Below are positions 9,563 through 17,395 of a stretch of 64,000 nt of DNA, piece after piece; the first letter of the stretch is position 1, and every line of letters starts with the position of its first letter. Source of the DNA: Porphyrobacter sp. (GTDB taxonomy: Bacteria > Pseudomonadota > Alphaproteobacteria > Sphingomonadales > Sphingomonadaceae); NCBI GenBank assembly GCA_027533455.1, contig JAPZUC010000013.1, positions 31,004-95,003 of the forward strand, given 5' to 3'. The position numbers and the translations under genes are program-made. A model generated the notes under the pieces. That model saw nothing but the letters and a program-made list of their open reading frames with translations, ran no database searches and was not told the origin of the DNA.

Positions 9563-11044
9563 TCAGTAAGGCAGGAACAGGCTCGCCAGCGCCGCGCTCA
9601 TCAGGTTGGCGAGGCTCCCCGCAGCAAGCGCCTTCAGCCCGAGCCTGGCGATCACCGGACGCTGGTTGGGGGCAAGCCCGCCCGTCACCGCCATCTGGAT
9701 CGCGATCGACGAGAAATTGGCAAAGCCGCACAGTGCAAAGGTGATGATCGCGCGGCTGCGGCTGGTCAGCTCGCCCGCCTGCATCGCGCCGAGATCGATG
9801 AAGGCAACGAATTCGTTCAAGACAATCTTGGTGCCGAACAGCCCGCCGGCAATCTGCGCCTGATCCCAGTCGGAAATGCCGATCAGGAACATCACCGGCG
9901 CGAACAGGTAGCCGAGCAGCCGCTGGAAGCTGATGGTGGAAAGCCAGGCGGCGGTCTCGGGCGAGAAAGGCGCCCCGGCGCTCGCGGCAAGGCCGACAAC
10001 CCCACCGCCGATGCCTGCCAGCATTCCGTTCGCCAGCGCCACCAGCGCGACGAACACCATCACCATCGCGCCCACCGCAACCGCCAGCTTGACGCCGGTC
10101 TGCGTGCCTTGGGCCGCGGCCTCGATGATGTTGGCAGGCCGCTGGCCCTCCTCGAAAGTTTCGGCCGCGCTTACCTCATCGGCTTTCCCGCCGCCCTCGA
10201 CCAGTGCCGCCGGGCCAACCGCGCTGATTCGAGCCTGCGGCAGTTCGACCTGTTCGCCGTTCTCGTCATACTTGACCACGCGGGTCGCCTCGGTCAGGGA
10301 ATTGGCCTTGCCGCGCGCCCGGGCGACAGCTTCGCTCGCAACCGAACCGTCATAGCCGCTCATCCGCTGCGGCTCGTCCGGCATCATGATCTTGGCCATC
10401 AGGATCCCGCCCGGGGCCGACATGAAGGCTGCTGCCAGCAGGAAGGGCACTGCCTCGGTGCCGATGAAGCTGGCATAGGCAGCAAGGATCGTCCCTGCGA
10501 CCCCGGCCATCCCCACTGTCATCAGCGTGAAGAGGCCCGAAGGGCTGAGGGCCGCCAGATAGGGCCGCACCACCAGCGGGCTTTCCGATTGGCCGACGAA
10601 GATGTTGGCTGCCGCGCCCAGCGCCTCGACCTTGCTGATCCCGGTGATCCAGCCGATCGCTCCGCCCACCCAGAGCACCAGCCGCTGCATGATGCCGAGG
10701 TGATAAAGGATCGAGACGATCGCGGCGAAGAAAACGATCACCGGCAGCGCTGCGATGACGAAGGTGTTGGCGAAGGGATTGCTCTCCATCGGCCCGAACA
10801 CGCTGGTGATGCCGATCTTGGAGAAATCGAGGAGGGCGATAACCCCGCTCGAAAGGCCGCCGATCACCGCCACGCCGACATCGGTCCGCAGCACGACCAA
10901 TGCAGTGAACGCCTGCAGCGCGAAGGCCGATCCGACCACGCGCAGATTGATCCTGCGCCAGTCCGAAGACAGGACGAAGGCGATGGCAAGAATGGCGAGG
11001 ACCCCTGCAAGGCTCAGCAAGGTAGACGTGAGACTTCCGTTCAC
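9563..11044 (-). CDS. Concentrative nucleoside transporter (NupC/CNT family)
   Basis: A polytopic inner-membrane protein importing nucleosides with H+ or Na+. The CNT signature NIFVGQSESPLVVRPYL is present mid-protein, as are the Nucleos_tra2_N, Gate and C-terminal blocks. A hydrophilic insert (about residues 225-275) interrupts the membrane segments. The GTG at 11044 is preferred because AAGGA lies 9 bases upstream and the first membrane segment starts directly after it. A longer frame reaches a GTG at 11107. The size (about 493 residues) is slightly above the roughly 400 of E. coli NupC because of the insert. Confidence 0.88.
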   Translation of the reverse strand: MNGSLTSTLLSLAGVLAILAIAFVLSSDWRRINLRVVGSAFALQAFTALVVLRTDVGVAVIGGLSSGVIALLDFSKIGITSVFGPMESNPFANTFVIAALPVIVFFAAIVSILYHLGIMQRLVLWVGGAIGWITGISKVEALGAAANIFVGQSESPLVVRPYLAALSPSGLFTLMTVGMAGVAGTILAAYASFIGTEAVPFLLAAAFMSAPGGILMAKIMMPDEPQRMSGYDGSVASEAVARARGKANSLTEATRVVKYDENGEQVELPQARISAVGPAALVEGGGKADEVSAAETFEEGQRPANIIEAAAQGTQTGVKLAVAVGAMVMVFVALVALANGMLAGIGGGVVGLAASAGAPFSPETAAWLSTISFQRLLGYLFAPVMFLIGISDWDQAQIAGGLFGTKIVLNEFVAFIDLGAMQAGELTSRSRAIITFALCGFANFSSIAIQMAVTGGLAPNQRPVIARLGLKALAAGSLANLMSAALASLFLPY

Positions 11045-11252
11045 GGCGGCGGCATATCCTTGACGTGCGAGATTGACCCGATCCTGCGCAAGCATCCCGT
11101 CGCGCACGCAGCACGCTCGGGCGTGGCAGTTTGCGAAGCCAGTTGCAAGCCGCTTGCGACACGGCGCGGTTTACAACGGCTACCTGAAAGCATCGGTGAC
11201 AGGCGGGGCGCACCGCTTTTCTTTTGGCCTGGCGCTGGCTAGCACAGGCGCG

Positions 11253-11975
11253 ATGGATACGCCCGCACCCGCACCCGCTCCGGCCGCAGCCCCCTTCGCC
11301 GCAACCACGCCGCCTGCCGGCATTTCCATGCCGCTGGGGATGTTCGTCTACACGCTGCTGTATGGCGGGATGACGGTGCTGGCGGGCGTGCTCGCCTTCA
11401 AGCAGGTACAACTGTGGCCGACGAGCCTTGCTGTGGAGAGCGGGATCTTCCCTTTTCTGCTGCTGGTGGTGATATCGAGCACCCTTTCGCAGCTTTACGG
11501 GCGTGACGCGGCCAAGCGGATCGTTTGGTGGGGCTTCCTGCCGCTGGGGCTGTCTGCCCTGCTGATGCAGCTGGTTCTGGCCCTGCCCGCATCGTCCGAG
11601 ATGCTCGCCTTCCGCCCCGAGGATCTTGCTGCCTTCGAGCGCGTGCACCAATCGACCTGGCGGGTGTGGATGGCGGGCCCCGCGTCCTACATCACCTCGC
11701 TGCTGCTCAACATCTGGATCTTCGACCGGCTGCGCGGCAGCGGAGAGGGCGAGAGCACGCTCGGCCTGATGGTGCGCGGGGCGATTGCATCGGCGCTGTC
11801 ACAGGCCGTGGATTCGGTGATCTTCATCACGCTGGCCTTCTATGGCGAGTTCGACATTACCGACCTGATGATCGGACAGGTGCTGGCCAAGGTGCTCCTG
11901 AGCGTGGTGCTGGTGCCGTTCCTGATTACCTTCGGGGTACAGGCGGCGCATTGGCTCGACGCGAAAAAGGGCTAG
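11253..11975 (+). CDS. yhhQ: Queuosine precursor transporter (YhhQ/DUF165 family)
   Basis: A 240-residue membrane protein with an Ala/Pro-rich N-terminus and about six membrane segments. The segments include the family pattern around LLNIWIFDRLR and SQAVDSVIFITLAFYG. YhhQ-type proteins import queuosine precursors (preQ0/preQ1) for tRNA modification. The ATG at 11253 is chosen because the frame upstream of it runs through sequence divergent from the nupC promoter region and lacks family similarity. No preQ1 riboswitch was recognised upstream. The 226 bases downstream to the next gene show nothing identifiable. Confidence 0.8.
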   Translation: MDTPAPAPAPAAAPFAATTPPAGISMPLGMFVYTLLYGGMTVLAGVLAFKQVQLWPTSLAVESGIFPFLLLVVISSTLSQLYGRDAAKRIVWWGFLPLGLSALLMQLVLALPASSEMLAFRPEDLAAFERVHQSTWRVWMAGPASYITSLLLNIWIFDRLRGSGEGESTLGLMVRGAIASALSQAVDSVIFITLAFYGEFDITDLMIGQVLAKVLLSVVLVPFLITFGVQAAHWLDAKKG

Positions 11976-12201
11976 GCACGCGTTTGACCCCTGTGCATCC
12001 AACCGGCCGGCACGGCCCTGGGTCTGCTTACGCATAGCGAGAATTCTCTGGCCTCGTATGTTCTAATCTCTAGAAGTGAGGCAACCCCGAAGACCAACCT
12101 GCGGCGCAGCCAGCATCGGCGATATCAAGCAAACGGGAGCAGTATTGGGAAGGTAATCTGCTGCGCGCAGACGTGGGCATCCCCGCAGGCTGGAGCAAAG
12201 A

Positions 12202-12684
12202 ATGGACCGCGACCTTGCCAAAGCGGAACAGGTGCGAACCGCCTTGTCGTTCCTCGCGATCGCGGTTGCTTACGCCGCCCTGAGTACCATCGGGCTTGGC
12301 TGGGCTCAGGTTCGTGGCGCCGGATCGCCGATATGGCCGGCAGCGGGGGTGGGTATCGCTGGCCTCATGCTTGGAGGAGTGCGGCTGTGGCCGGCCATTG
12401 TGGTCGGACGGCTTGCCGCATCAGTGCTTACCGGATCAGAACAACCCCTTTGGGCGGAGATCGCCATCGCCGGGGGCAATGCGCTGGCCACGGTCATCCC
12501 TGCGCTGATTCTTTCCCGCCTCGGCAAGTGGGAGGAATCCCTCCAGTCGCTCGACGGTTTCTTGCGATTTTGTCTTTTCGGCGCGCTCGGCCAAGCTCTG
12601 ATTGCAGGTTTGGTCGGCACCTCGGTGCTCGTTCTTTCGAGTGGACCGGAGTGTCCCCCGTCAGCACCAATGGCACAGATTTGA
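12202..12684 (+). pseudogene. MASE1-domain sensor gene truncated by an IS element
   Basis: The start is an ATG preceded by GGAG. About 150 residues of a MASE1 membrane sensor domain are present, including the typical SPIWPAAGVGIAGLMLGG segment and repeated hydrophobic stretches. At 12652 the reading frame runs into the left end of an IS3-family element and stops at 12684 within it. MASE1 normally precedes a kinase, GGDEF or EAL output domain, and none is found to the right of the IS. The 3' part therefore seems deleted, and the product, if made, would be a membrane fragment without output. Confidence 0.8.
12652..12678 (+). repeat. Left terminal inverted repeat of the IS3-family element
   Basis: 27 bases beginning TGTCCCCCGTCAG and ending TGGCACAG. 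They pair with 14148-14174 with six mismatches. The outer TGTCC, the central CGTCAG and the inner TGGCACAG blocks are conserved. Confidence 0.85.
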
Positions 12685-12695
12685 GGTTGTGATTT

Positions 12696-12756
12696 AAGGA
12701 GGGTTGGGGCTTCGTCGTAGTGACGAAGGAACGAAGATGAAGACCCAACCCTCCTT
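12696..12756 (+). promoter_or_regulatory. Nested stem-loop covering the transposase ribosome-binding site and start
   Basis: A perfect 13-base inverted repeat (12696-12708, AAGGAGGGTTGGG, with 12744-12756) encloses a second 7-base stem (CTTCGTC 12710-12716 with GACGAAG 12722-12728). The inner stem overlaps the orfA ribosome-binding site (AAGGA, 12726-12730). The outer arm overlaps codons 3-7 of orfA, whose ATG (12737) lies inside the loop. RNA entering from outside the IS would contain both arms and could hide the start. By analogy with IS10 and IS50 this would limit transposase made from external transcripts. That role is inference. Confidence 0.6.
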
Positions 12757-13123
12757 AAAAAAATCGACCTCCAAGGCCCCTGCCGAGCGGGTAGTGAAGG
12801 ATATCCGGCGGCAGACCCGGCGCCATTTCTCTGCCGAAGACAAGATCCGGATCGTGCTGGACGGCCTGCGCGGCGAAGACAGCATCGCAGAGCTGTGCCG
12901 CAAGGAAGGCATTGCCCAGAGCCTGTATTACACTTGGTCGAAAGAGTTCATGGAAGCCGGCAAGCGCCGCCTGGCCGGTGATACTGCTCGTGCCGCGACC
13001 ACCGGCGAGGTGCAGGATCTGCGCCGCGAGGCCCGCGCCCTTAAGGAATGCGTGGCCGACCTGACGCTCGAAAACCGTCTGCTGAAAAAAAGCATGATCG
13101 CGGATGGGGGCGACGAAGAATGA
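12737..13123 (+). CDS. IS3-family transposase OrfA
   Basis: A 128-residue DNA-binding protein with a helix-turn-helix in the first two thirds (FSAEDKIRIVLDGLRGEDS, then IAELCRKEGIAQSLYYTWSK) and a C-terminal leucine-zipper-like coiled coil (about residues 95-120). It starts at the ATG at 12737, which has AAGGA six bases upstream. Near its end the run CTG followed by seven A (13085-13091) is the classic -1 slippery site of IS3 elements, where an OrfAB fusion would be made. Its TGA overlaps the orfB ATG (ATGA). Confidence 0.9.
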   Translation: MKTQPSLKKSTSKAPAERVVKDIRRQTRRHFSAEDKIRIVLDGLRGEDSIAELCRKEGIAQSLYYTWSKEFMEAGKRRLAGDTARAATTGEVQDLRREARALKECVADLTLENRLLKKSMIADGGDEE

Positions 13124-14100
13124 GGTATCCCGCATCCGAGAAGCTCGAGATCATCAGGATCGTCGAGCAGTCGCACCTGCCCGCCAAGCGGACGCTGGAT
13201 CAGCTCGGCATCGCCCGCCGGACGTTCTACCGTTGGTATGACCGCTACCTTGAGGGTGGGCCGGAGGCGTTGGCGGATCGACCCTCAGCGCCAAGCCGGG
13301 TGTGGAACCGCATCGGAGAGGACATCCAGGACCAGATCGTCGAAATGGCACTGGATTACAGCGAGCTCAGCCCCCGCGAACTTGCGGTACGCTTCACCGA
13401 CGAGAAGCGCTACTTCGTGTCCGAGGCCACGGTTTACCGGCTGCTCAAGGCCCATGATCTGATCACCAGCCCGGCCTATGTCGTGATCAAGGCTGCAGAT
13501 CAGTTCCACACCAGGACCACCCGGCCGAACGAGATGTGGCAGACTGATTTTACCTACTTCAAGATCATTGGGTGGGGCTGGATGTATCTGTCTACGGTCC
13601 TCGACGACTTCTCGCGCTACATCATCGCCTGGAAGCTGTGCACCAACATGCGGGCCGAGGACGTGACCGACACGCTGGATCTCGCGCTTGCGGCCTCAGG
13701 CTGCGACAGTGCCACGGTGCTGCAAAAGCCAAGGCTGCTCAGCGACAACGGTCCCAGCTACATCGCGGGCGAACTGGCGGAATACATTGAGGCCAACAAG
13801 ATGAGCCACGTCCGCGGCGCCCCGATGCATCCGCAGACCCAGGGCAAGATCGAGCGCTGGCATCAGACACTGAAGAACTGCACCCTCTTGGAAAACTACT
13901 TCCTGCCCGGCGACCTCGAGGCCCAGATCGAGGCGTTCGTCGAGCATTACAACCACCAGCGTTACCACGAAGCGCTGTCCAATGTGACGCCCGCCGACGC
14001 CTACTTCGGCAGGGCCCCAGACATCATCCAACAGCGCGAAAGGATCAAGCGACAGACCATCGAACATCGGCGCTTGCAACACCGCAAGCTCGCCGCTTAA
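13120..14100 (+). CDS. IS3-family transposase OrfB (integrase catalytic domain)
   Basis: A 326-residue protein with an N-terminal helix-turn-helix region (LPAKRTLDQLGIARRTFYRW) and an rve-type DDE domain. The catalytic residues are Asp143 (QTDFTY), Asp209 (LSDNGPS) and Glu245 (KIERWH), spaced DD(35)E as expected. The ATG at 13120 overlaps the orfA stop and lies in the -1 frame relative to orfA. It could therefore be made by reinitiation or, after slippage at the upstream A7 run, as part of the full OrfAB transposase. It looks intact. Confidence 0.92.
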   Translation: MRYPASEKLEIIRIVEQSHLPAKRTLDQLGIARRTFYRWYDRYLEGGPEALADRPSAPSRVWNRIGEDIQDQIVEMALDYSELSPRELAVRFTDEKRYFVSEATVYRLLKAHDLITSPAYVVIKAADQFHTRTTRPNEMWQTDFTYFKIIGWGWMYLSTVLDDFSRYIIAWKLCTNMRAEDVTDTLDLALAASGCDSATVLQKPRLLSDNGPSYIAGELAEYIEANKMSHVRGAPMHPQTQGKIERWHQTLKNCTLLENYFLPGDLEAQIEAFVEHYNHQRYHEALSNVTPADAYFGRAPDIIQQRERIKRQTIEHRRLQHRKLAA

Positions 14101-14147
14101 CATCAACCACCAGACGAGGCCCGCTCCCCGCTATTTTACGCCGCGAA

Positions 14148-14174
14148 CTGTGCCAAATGTTCTGACGACGGACA
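14148..14174 (-). repeat. Right terminal inverted repeat of the IS3-family element
   Basis: Read on the minus strand it begins TGTCCGTCGTCAG and ends TGGCACAG, matching the left end at 21 of 27 bases. The sequence outside it does not repeat the bases flanking the left end. Confidence 0.85.
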
Positions 14175-14246
14175 CGTGAAGGATGCGAGACAAAAGTGTG
14201 GGACAAACTGCCCCACCCTCCATTTATCCCATTGAAAAGTAGAAAA

Positions 14247-14322
14247 TGGTGAGCCCGACAGGATTCGAACCTGTGACCCGCTGATTAAAAGTCAGCTGCT
14301 CTACCTACTGAGCTACGGGCCC
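14247..14322 (-). tRNA. tRNA-Lys (anticodon TTT)
   Basis: A 76-base cloverleaf on the minus strand. The acceptor stem GGGCCCG pairs with CGGGCTC (one G-U). The D-arm contains AGCTCAGT, the anticodon loop CTTTTAA gives TTT, the T-arm contains GGTTCGAATCC, and the 3' CCA is encoded. The IS element ends 72 bases from its 3' end. Confidence 0.96.
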
Positions 14323-14353
14323 ACGCCTGTCCCGCGATGCGCGGGATGCGGGG

Positions 14354-14848
14354 TCAACTAGGCAGGGGGCGCGGGCGGGTCAAGCGGGCTTGGGTGTGGG
14401 CAAGTGTCAAACCGTGCAGAGGCGTGCGCCAATCGGGGGCGATGATGCACGCCGGGTCGAGGACGAAGCGGCGCTGGGCAAAGGCCTTGTGCGGGATGGT
14501 GAGGGCTTTGGTCCGCCATGCGCCGCCGCTCCAAAGCACGATATCCAGATCAAGCACCCGGTCGCCCCAGCGCTGGCCGCGCCGACGGCCGAATTCGCGC
14601 TCGGTGCGTTTCAGCGCTGCGAGCAGCGCGGGCGGGTCGAGCTCGCTCTCCAGCACCAGCGCGGCATTGGCAAAACGGCGCGATGCTGCGCCCATTGCAG
14701 GTGTCGGTATGACCGGAGAACGGGCCGTGACCGTGCCGAAGGCGGCGCACTCCTCCATCGCCGCGCGCACGACGCTTTCGGGCGCGCCATAGCGGTGGTG
14801 CCGCCGGTTGCTGCCAGCCGCGACAAGATACGTGCTGCTCAGGCTCAG
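14354..14848 (-). CDS. folK: 2-amino-4-hydroxy-6-hydroxymethyldihydropteridine pyrophosphokinase
   Basis: Transfers pyrophosphate from ATP to hydroxymethyl-dihydropterin in folate synthesis. The core signature RWGDRVLDLDIVLW is clear. The first in-frame ATG/GTG (GTG at 14770) would remove the conserved N-terminal GSN block. That block (TYLVAAGSN) is encoded in the same frame upstream and requires a start near 14848, where the only plausible codon is CTG, in a CTGA overlap with the aguB stop. Using it gives 164 residues, the normal family length. A GTG start at 14770 (138 residues) is the conservative alternative but would probably be inactive. Confidence 0.82.
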   Translation of the reverse strand: MSLSSTYLVAAGSNRRHHRYGAPESVVRAAMEECAAFGTVTARSPVIPTPAMGAASRRFANAALVLESELDPPALLAALKRTEREFGRRRGQRWGDRVLDLDIVLWSGGAWRTKALTIPHKAFAQRRFVLDPACIIAPDWRTPLHGLTLAHTQARLTRPRPLPS

Positions 14849-15723
14849 ATGTCCTGCGAAATCCGGCCGTAGAGCTGCGGACGGCGGTCGCGGAAGAAGC
14901 CCATGCCGGCGCGGTGCTTCGCCGCGCGGGCGAGGTCCAGGCGAGCGGTCAGCACGCCGGTCTCGCTCGCACCGAACAGGGCAAGGTCATCGCCCCATTC
15001 GTCGGTGATGAAGGAGTGGCCGTAGAAGCTTTGCGCGCTGGTCCCGGGCCCTTCTTGGCCAATGCGGTTGGCAGCGACCACCGGCATGCAGTTCGACACC
15101 GCATGCCCGATCATCGCGCGCCGCCACATCCGGCTGGTGTCGAGATCGCTGTCATAGGGCTCGGACCCGATCGCGGTGGGATAGAGCAGCAGCTCCGCTC
15201 CCAGCAGCGCCATCACCCGCGCGCATTCGGGATACCACTGGTCCCAGCAGATGCCGACGCCGACCTTGACCAGCACGCCGCCCTCGCCCGGCACATCCCA
15301 CACCTTGAAGCCGTCGTTTCCGGGGCGGAAATAGTATTTTTCCTCGTAGCCCGGACCATCGGGGATGTGGCTTTTGCGATAGGTGCCCATGATCTGCCCA
15401 TCGGGGCCGATCATCGCCAAGGTGTTGTAATAGTGGTGCCCGTCGCGCTCGAAGAAGCTGGTGGGGATCGTCACCTTCAGCTTCGCGGCGAGTGCCTGCA
15501 TCGCGATGACGCTGGGATGCTCGAGCGTCGTGCGGGCGAGCGCGAACAGCGCCTCGTCTTCCTCGCGGCAGAAATAGGGGCCGCTAAATAGCTCGGGCGG
15601 CAGAATCAGCTGCGCGCCCTTGGCGGCGGCCTCCTCGACCAGCGCGGCGACGGCGGCGATATTGGCGGCTTCGTCCGAAGAGCCGAGGGGAAGCTGAAGG
15701 GCGGCGACGGTGATTGCAGTCAT
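14845..15723 (-). CDS. aguB: N-carbamoylputrescine amidase
   Basis: A carbon-nitrogen hydrolase of 292 residues with the catalytic triad Glu44 (PPELF), Lys117 (YRKSHIP) and Cys159 (GICWDQWYPE). The wording of these motifs and the YEEKYYFRPG segment are those of N-carbamoylputrescine amidases, which release putrescine, CO2 and ammonia in the agmatine pathway. The usual partner, agmatine deiminase (aguA), is not adjacent. The gene appears co-transcribed with folK, whose probable start overlaps its stop. Confidence 0.9.
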   Translation of the reverse strand: MTAITVAALQLPLGSSDEAANIAAVAALVEEAAAKGAQLILPPELFSGPYFCREEDEALFALARTTLEHPSVIAMQALAAKLKVTIPTSFFERDGHHYYNTLAMIGPDGQIMGTYRKSHIPDGPGYEEKYYFRPGNDGFKVWDVPGEGGVLVKVGVGICWDQWYPECARVMALLGAELLLYPTAIGSEPYDSDLDTSRMWRRAMIGHAVSNCMPVVAANRIGQEGPGTSAQSFYGHSFITDEWGDDLALFGASETGVLTARLDLARAAKHRAGMGFFRDRRPQLYGRISQDI

Positions 15724-15741
15724 GCGGCCGCCCCTACCTCA

Positions 15742-16647
15742 TTACTTGGCCTTCTTGAAGAGCAGCGTCATCCGGTCGCTTTCACCCAGACCCTTCAGGT
15801 CTTCGCGCTTGGTCGCCAGCGTCGGAGGCATTTCCCACACGCCGTCCTTGTGATCGGCGGTATCCTTCGGGTTGGCGTTGATCTCGCTCGCGGCGACCAG
15901 TTCGAAGCCGTTGATGCGCATGATGTCGATCACATCTTCCTGACGCAGATAGCCCTTGGAACCGTTGGCATAGGACCACGGCGCATCCGCCTTGGCGCGG
16001 TGCTGTTCGACGCCGATCAGCCCGTCATCCTTGAGCAGTTCGCGCATCGCGCGCAGTTCGGTGTCGAGGATGCCCATGCGCAGCGGGTTGTGCAGCGCGC
16101 GCATCAAGAGGATGCGGTCGAAGGTGCCCTTCTGGCCCTCGATATTGTCGAGCGTGATGCCGCTGAAGTGCTCGGCCGGCAGCCCGGTATAGCCCGCCAC
16201 TTCCTTGCCGAAACCCGCTGCCTGATCGCGGATGCGCTGCTGGCGCGCCGGATCCGAGGTGGCGCTGACCGGGTTGATATAGATGCCGACCAGCTGCCCT
16301 TCGCCGCCGAGGTAATGGCCGAGCAGGCGCGTGTACCACCCGCCGCCCGGCGAATATTCGCCGACCTTCATTTCAGGGCCGACATGGAAGAAAGCGAGCG
16401 TTTCGGCCGGGTGACGGAAGGCATCGCGCGCCTTGTCCTCGGCGCGGGTCGGGTGATTGATCGCCCCCGACAGCGCCTCGCCGTGCATCTTCATGAAATG
16501 GGCGGTGTCCTTGACGTGCGCCTCGTCGACTTCGCCCGCCTTCATGGCGTGACCGGCGTGGCCTTCATGGCCCGCGTGCTGCGCCAGCACAGGCGCCGAA
16601 ATTGCGAGGCCGCTTACGGTGGCGAGGGCGAGGATCAGCTTGTTCAT
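15742..16647 (-). CDS. Secreted methyltransferase-like protein (COG4798 type)
   Basis: A 301-residue protein with a clear signal peptide (start at the ATG at 16647, with GGAGAGAG upstream; cleavage near VLAQHAG). A short His-rich stretch (HAGHEGHAGHAM) follows and could bind metal. The body resembles the predicted periplasmic methyltransferase family: a VGEYSPGGGWYTRLL motif in the place of the SAM-binding loop and a Rossmann-like order of hydrophobic strands. Function and substrate are unknown. Methylation outside the cytoplasm would lack SAM, so catalysis is doubtful. It diverges from msrA. Confidence 0.75.
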   Translation of the reverse strand: MNKLILALATVSGLAISAPVLAQHAGHEGHAGHAMKAGEVDEAHVKDTAHFMKMHGEALSGAINHPTRAEDKARDAFRHPAETLAFFHVGPEMKVGEYSPGGGWYTRLLGHYLGGEGQLVGIYINPVSATSDPARQQRIRDQAAGFGKEVAGYTGLPAEHFSGITLDNIEGQKGTFDRILLMRALHNPLRMGILDTELRAMRELLKDDGLIGVEQHRAKADAPWSYANGSKGYLRQEDVIDIMRINGFELVAASEINANPKDTADHKDGVWEMPPTLATKREDLKGLGESDRMTLLFKKAK

Positions 16648-16743
16648 GGGTTCTCTCTCCGGGGAATTGAGGAATGCCACCCTTTGCGAGGTAGCAATGG
16701 CGGTTTGCTAGCCTATCTTTGCCAGAAACCAACGGAGAATTCG

Positions 16744-17295
16744 ATGAGCGATCAAGATACGGCGATCATTGCAGGCGGGTGCTTCTGGTGCACCGAAGCG
16801 GTGTTCCGCGATGTGATCGGCGTGAGCCAGGTCGAAAGCGGCTATATCGGCGGCACCAAGGCGCACCCCACCTACAAGGAGGTGTGCACCGGCACGACCG
16901 GCCATGCCGAAGCGATCCGCGTGACCTTCGATCCCCACGCGATCAGCCTTGCCGAAATTTACGACGTGTTCCTCGGCACGCATGATCCGACGCAGCTCAA
17001 CCGGCAGGGCGGTGACATCGGCACGCAGTATCGTTCTGCGATCTTCCCGCTGTCCGAGGAACAGGGCGCCGAGGCCGAGGCCGCGATTGCACGCTGGAAT
17101 GCGGATCATGGCAAAGTGGCGGTGACCACCATCGAAGGCCTATCCGGCGGCGCTCAGACCGCCGAGTGGTATCCGGCCGAGGATTACCATCAGGAATACT
17201 GGGACGGCCAAGGCCAGAGCAATCCCTATTGCCTTGCGGTGATCCCGCCCAAGCTGATGAAGCTGCGCAAGTCGTTTCAGAAGTATGTGAAGTGA
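16744..17295 (+). CDS. msrA: Peptide-methionine (S)-S-oxide reductase
   Basis: Repairs methionine-S-sulfoxide in proteins. The 183-residue protein starts MSDQDT and has the catalytic motif GGCFWC with the reactive Cys at residue 13. It also has the conserved GYIGGTKAHPTYKEV and HDPTQLNRQGGDIGTQYRS blocks. The ATG at 16744 is chosen because the frame upstream of it lies antisense to the neighbouring gene. The MsrB partner for the R-epimer is encoded separately at 31054-31461. Confidence 0.95.
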   Translation: MSDQDTAIIAGGCFWCTEAVFRDVIGVSQVESGYIGGTKAHPTYKEVCTGTTGHAEAIRVTFDPHAISLAEIYDVFLGTHDPTQLNRQGGDIGTQYRSAIFPLSEEQGAEAEAAIARWNADHGKVAVTTIEGLSGGAQTAEWYPAEDYHQEYWDGQGQSNPYCLAVIPPKLMKLRKSFQKYVK

Positions 17296-17306
17296 GAGAG
17301 CCGTCG

Positions 17307-17382
17307 CCCCGGACTTGATCCGGGGCCGCTCTCGAACATGGACAAGGTCGAGGAGGAGTGCGGTCCCGGGTCAAACCCGGGA
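17307..17382. repeat. Pair of intergenic palindromes
   Basis: Two hairpin-forming palindromes lie in the gap between the convergent msrA and rsmB genes. The first is 17307-17325 (CCCCGGA, spacer, TCCGGGG) and the second 17364-17382 (TCCCGGG, spacer, CCCGGGA). They are related in sequence and are about 40 bases apart. Such GC-rich palindromes recur between genes in many alphaproteobacteria and may also help end both transcripts. Confidence 0.6.
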
Positions 17383-17395
17383 TAACGGGTTTGTT

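Larger units (their letters stand above)
12652..14174 (+). mobile_element. Complete IS3-family insertion sequence, about 1.52 kb
   Basis: Bounded by 27-base imperfect inverted repeats starting TGTCC (21/27 matching) and containing overlapping orfA and orfB with a DD(35)E transposase. An A7 slippery run precedes the orfA stop. The element interrupts a MASE1 gene and ends 72 bases from a tRNA-Lys gene. No target-site duplication is visible at the two edges, which fits a later adjacent deletion or recombination. The left end is nearly identical to a solo end at 47874. Confidence 0.9.

Noticed and set aside
9461..11242. A 593-codon plus-strand frame
   Set aside because: Antisense to the nucleoside transporter; its His/Arg-rich translation matches no protein family.
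11100..11252. A preQ1 riboswitch upstream of yhhQ
   Set aside because: No matching stem and A-rich tail followed by a start-region pairing could be found by eye.
12640..14180. A target-site duplication flanking the IS
   Set aside because: Bases on the two sides (GGAG and CGTG) do not repeat for 3, 4 or 5 positions with the chosen ends.
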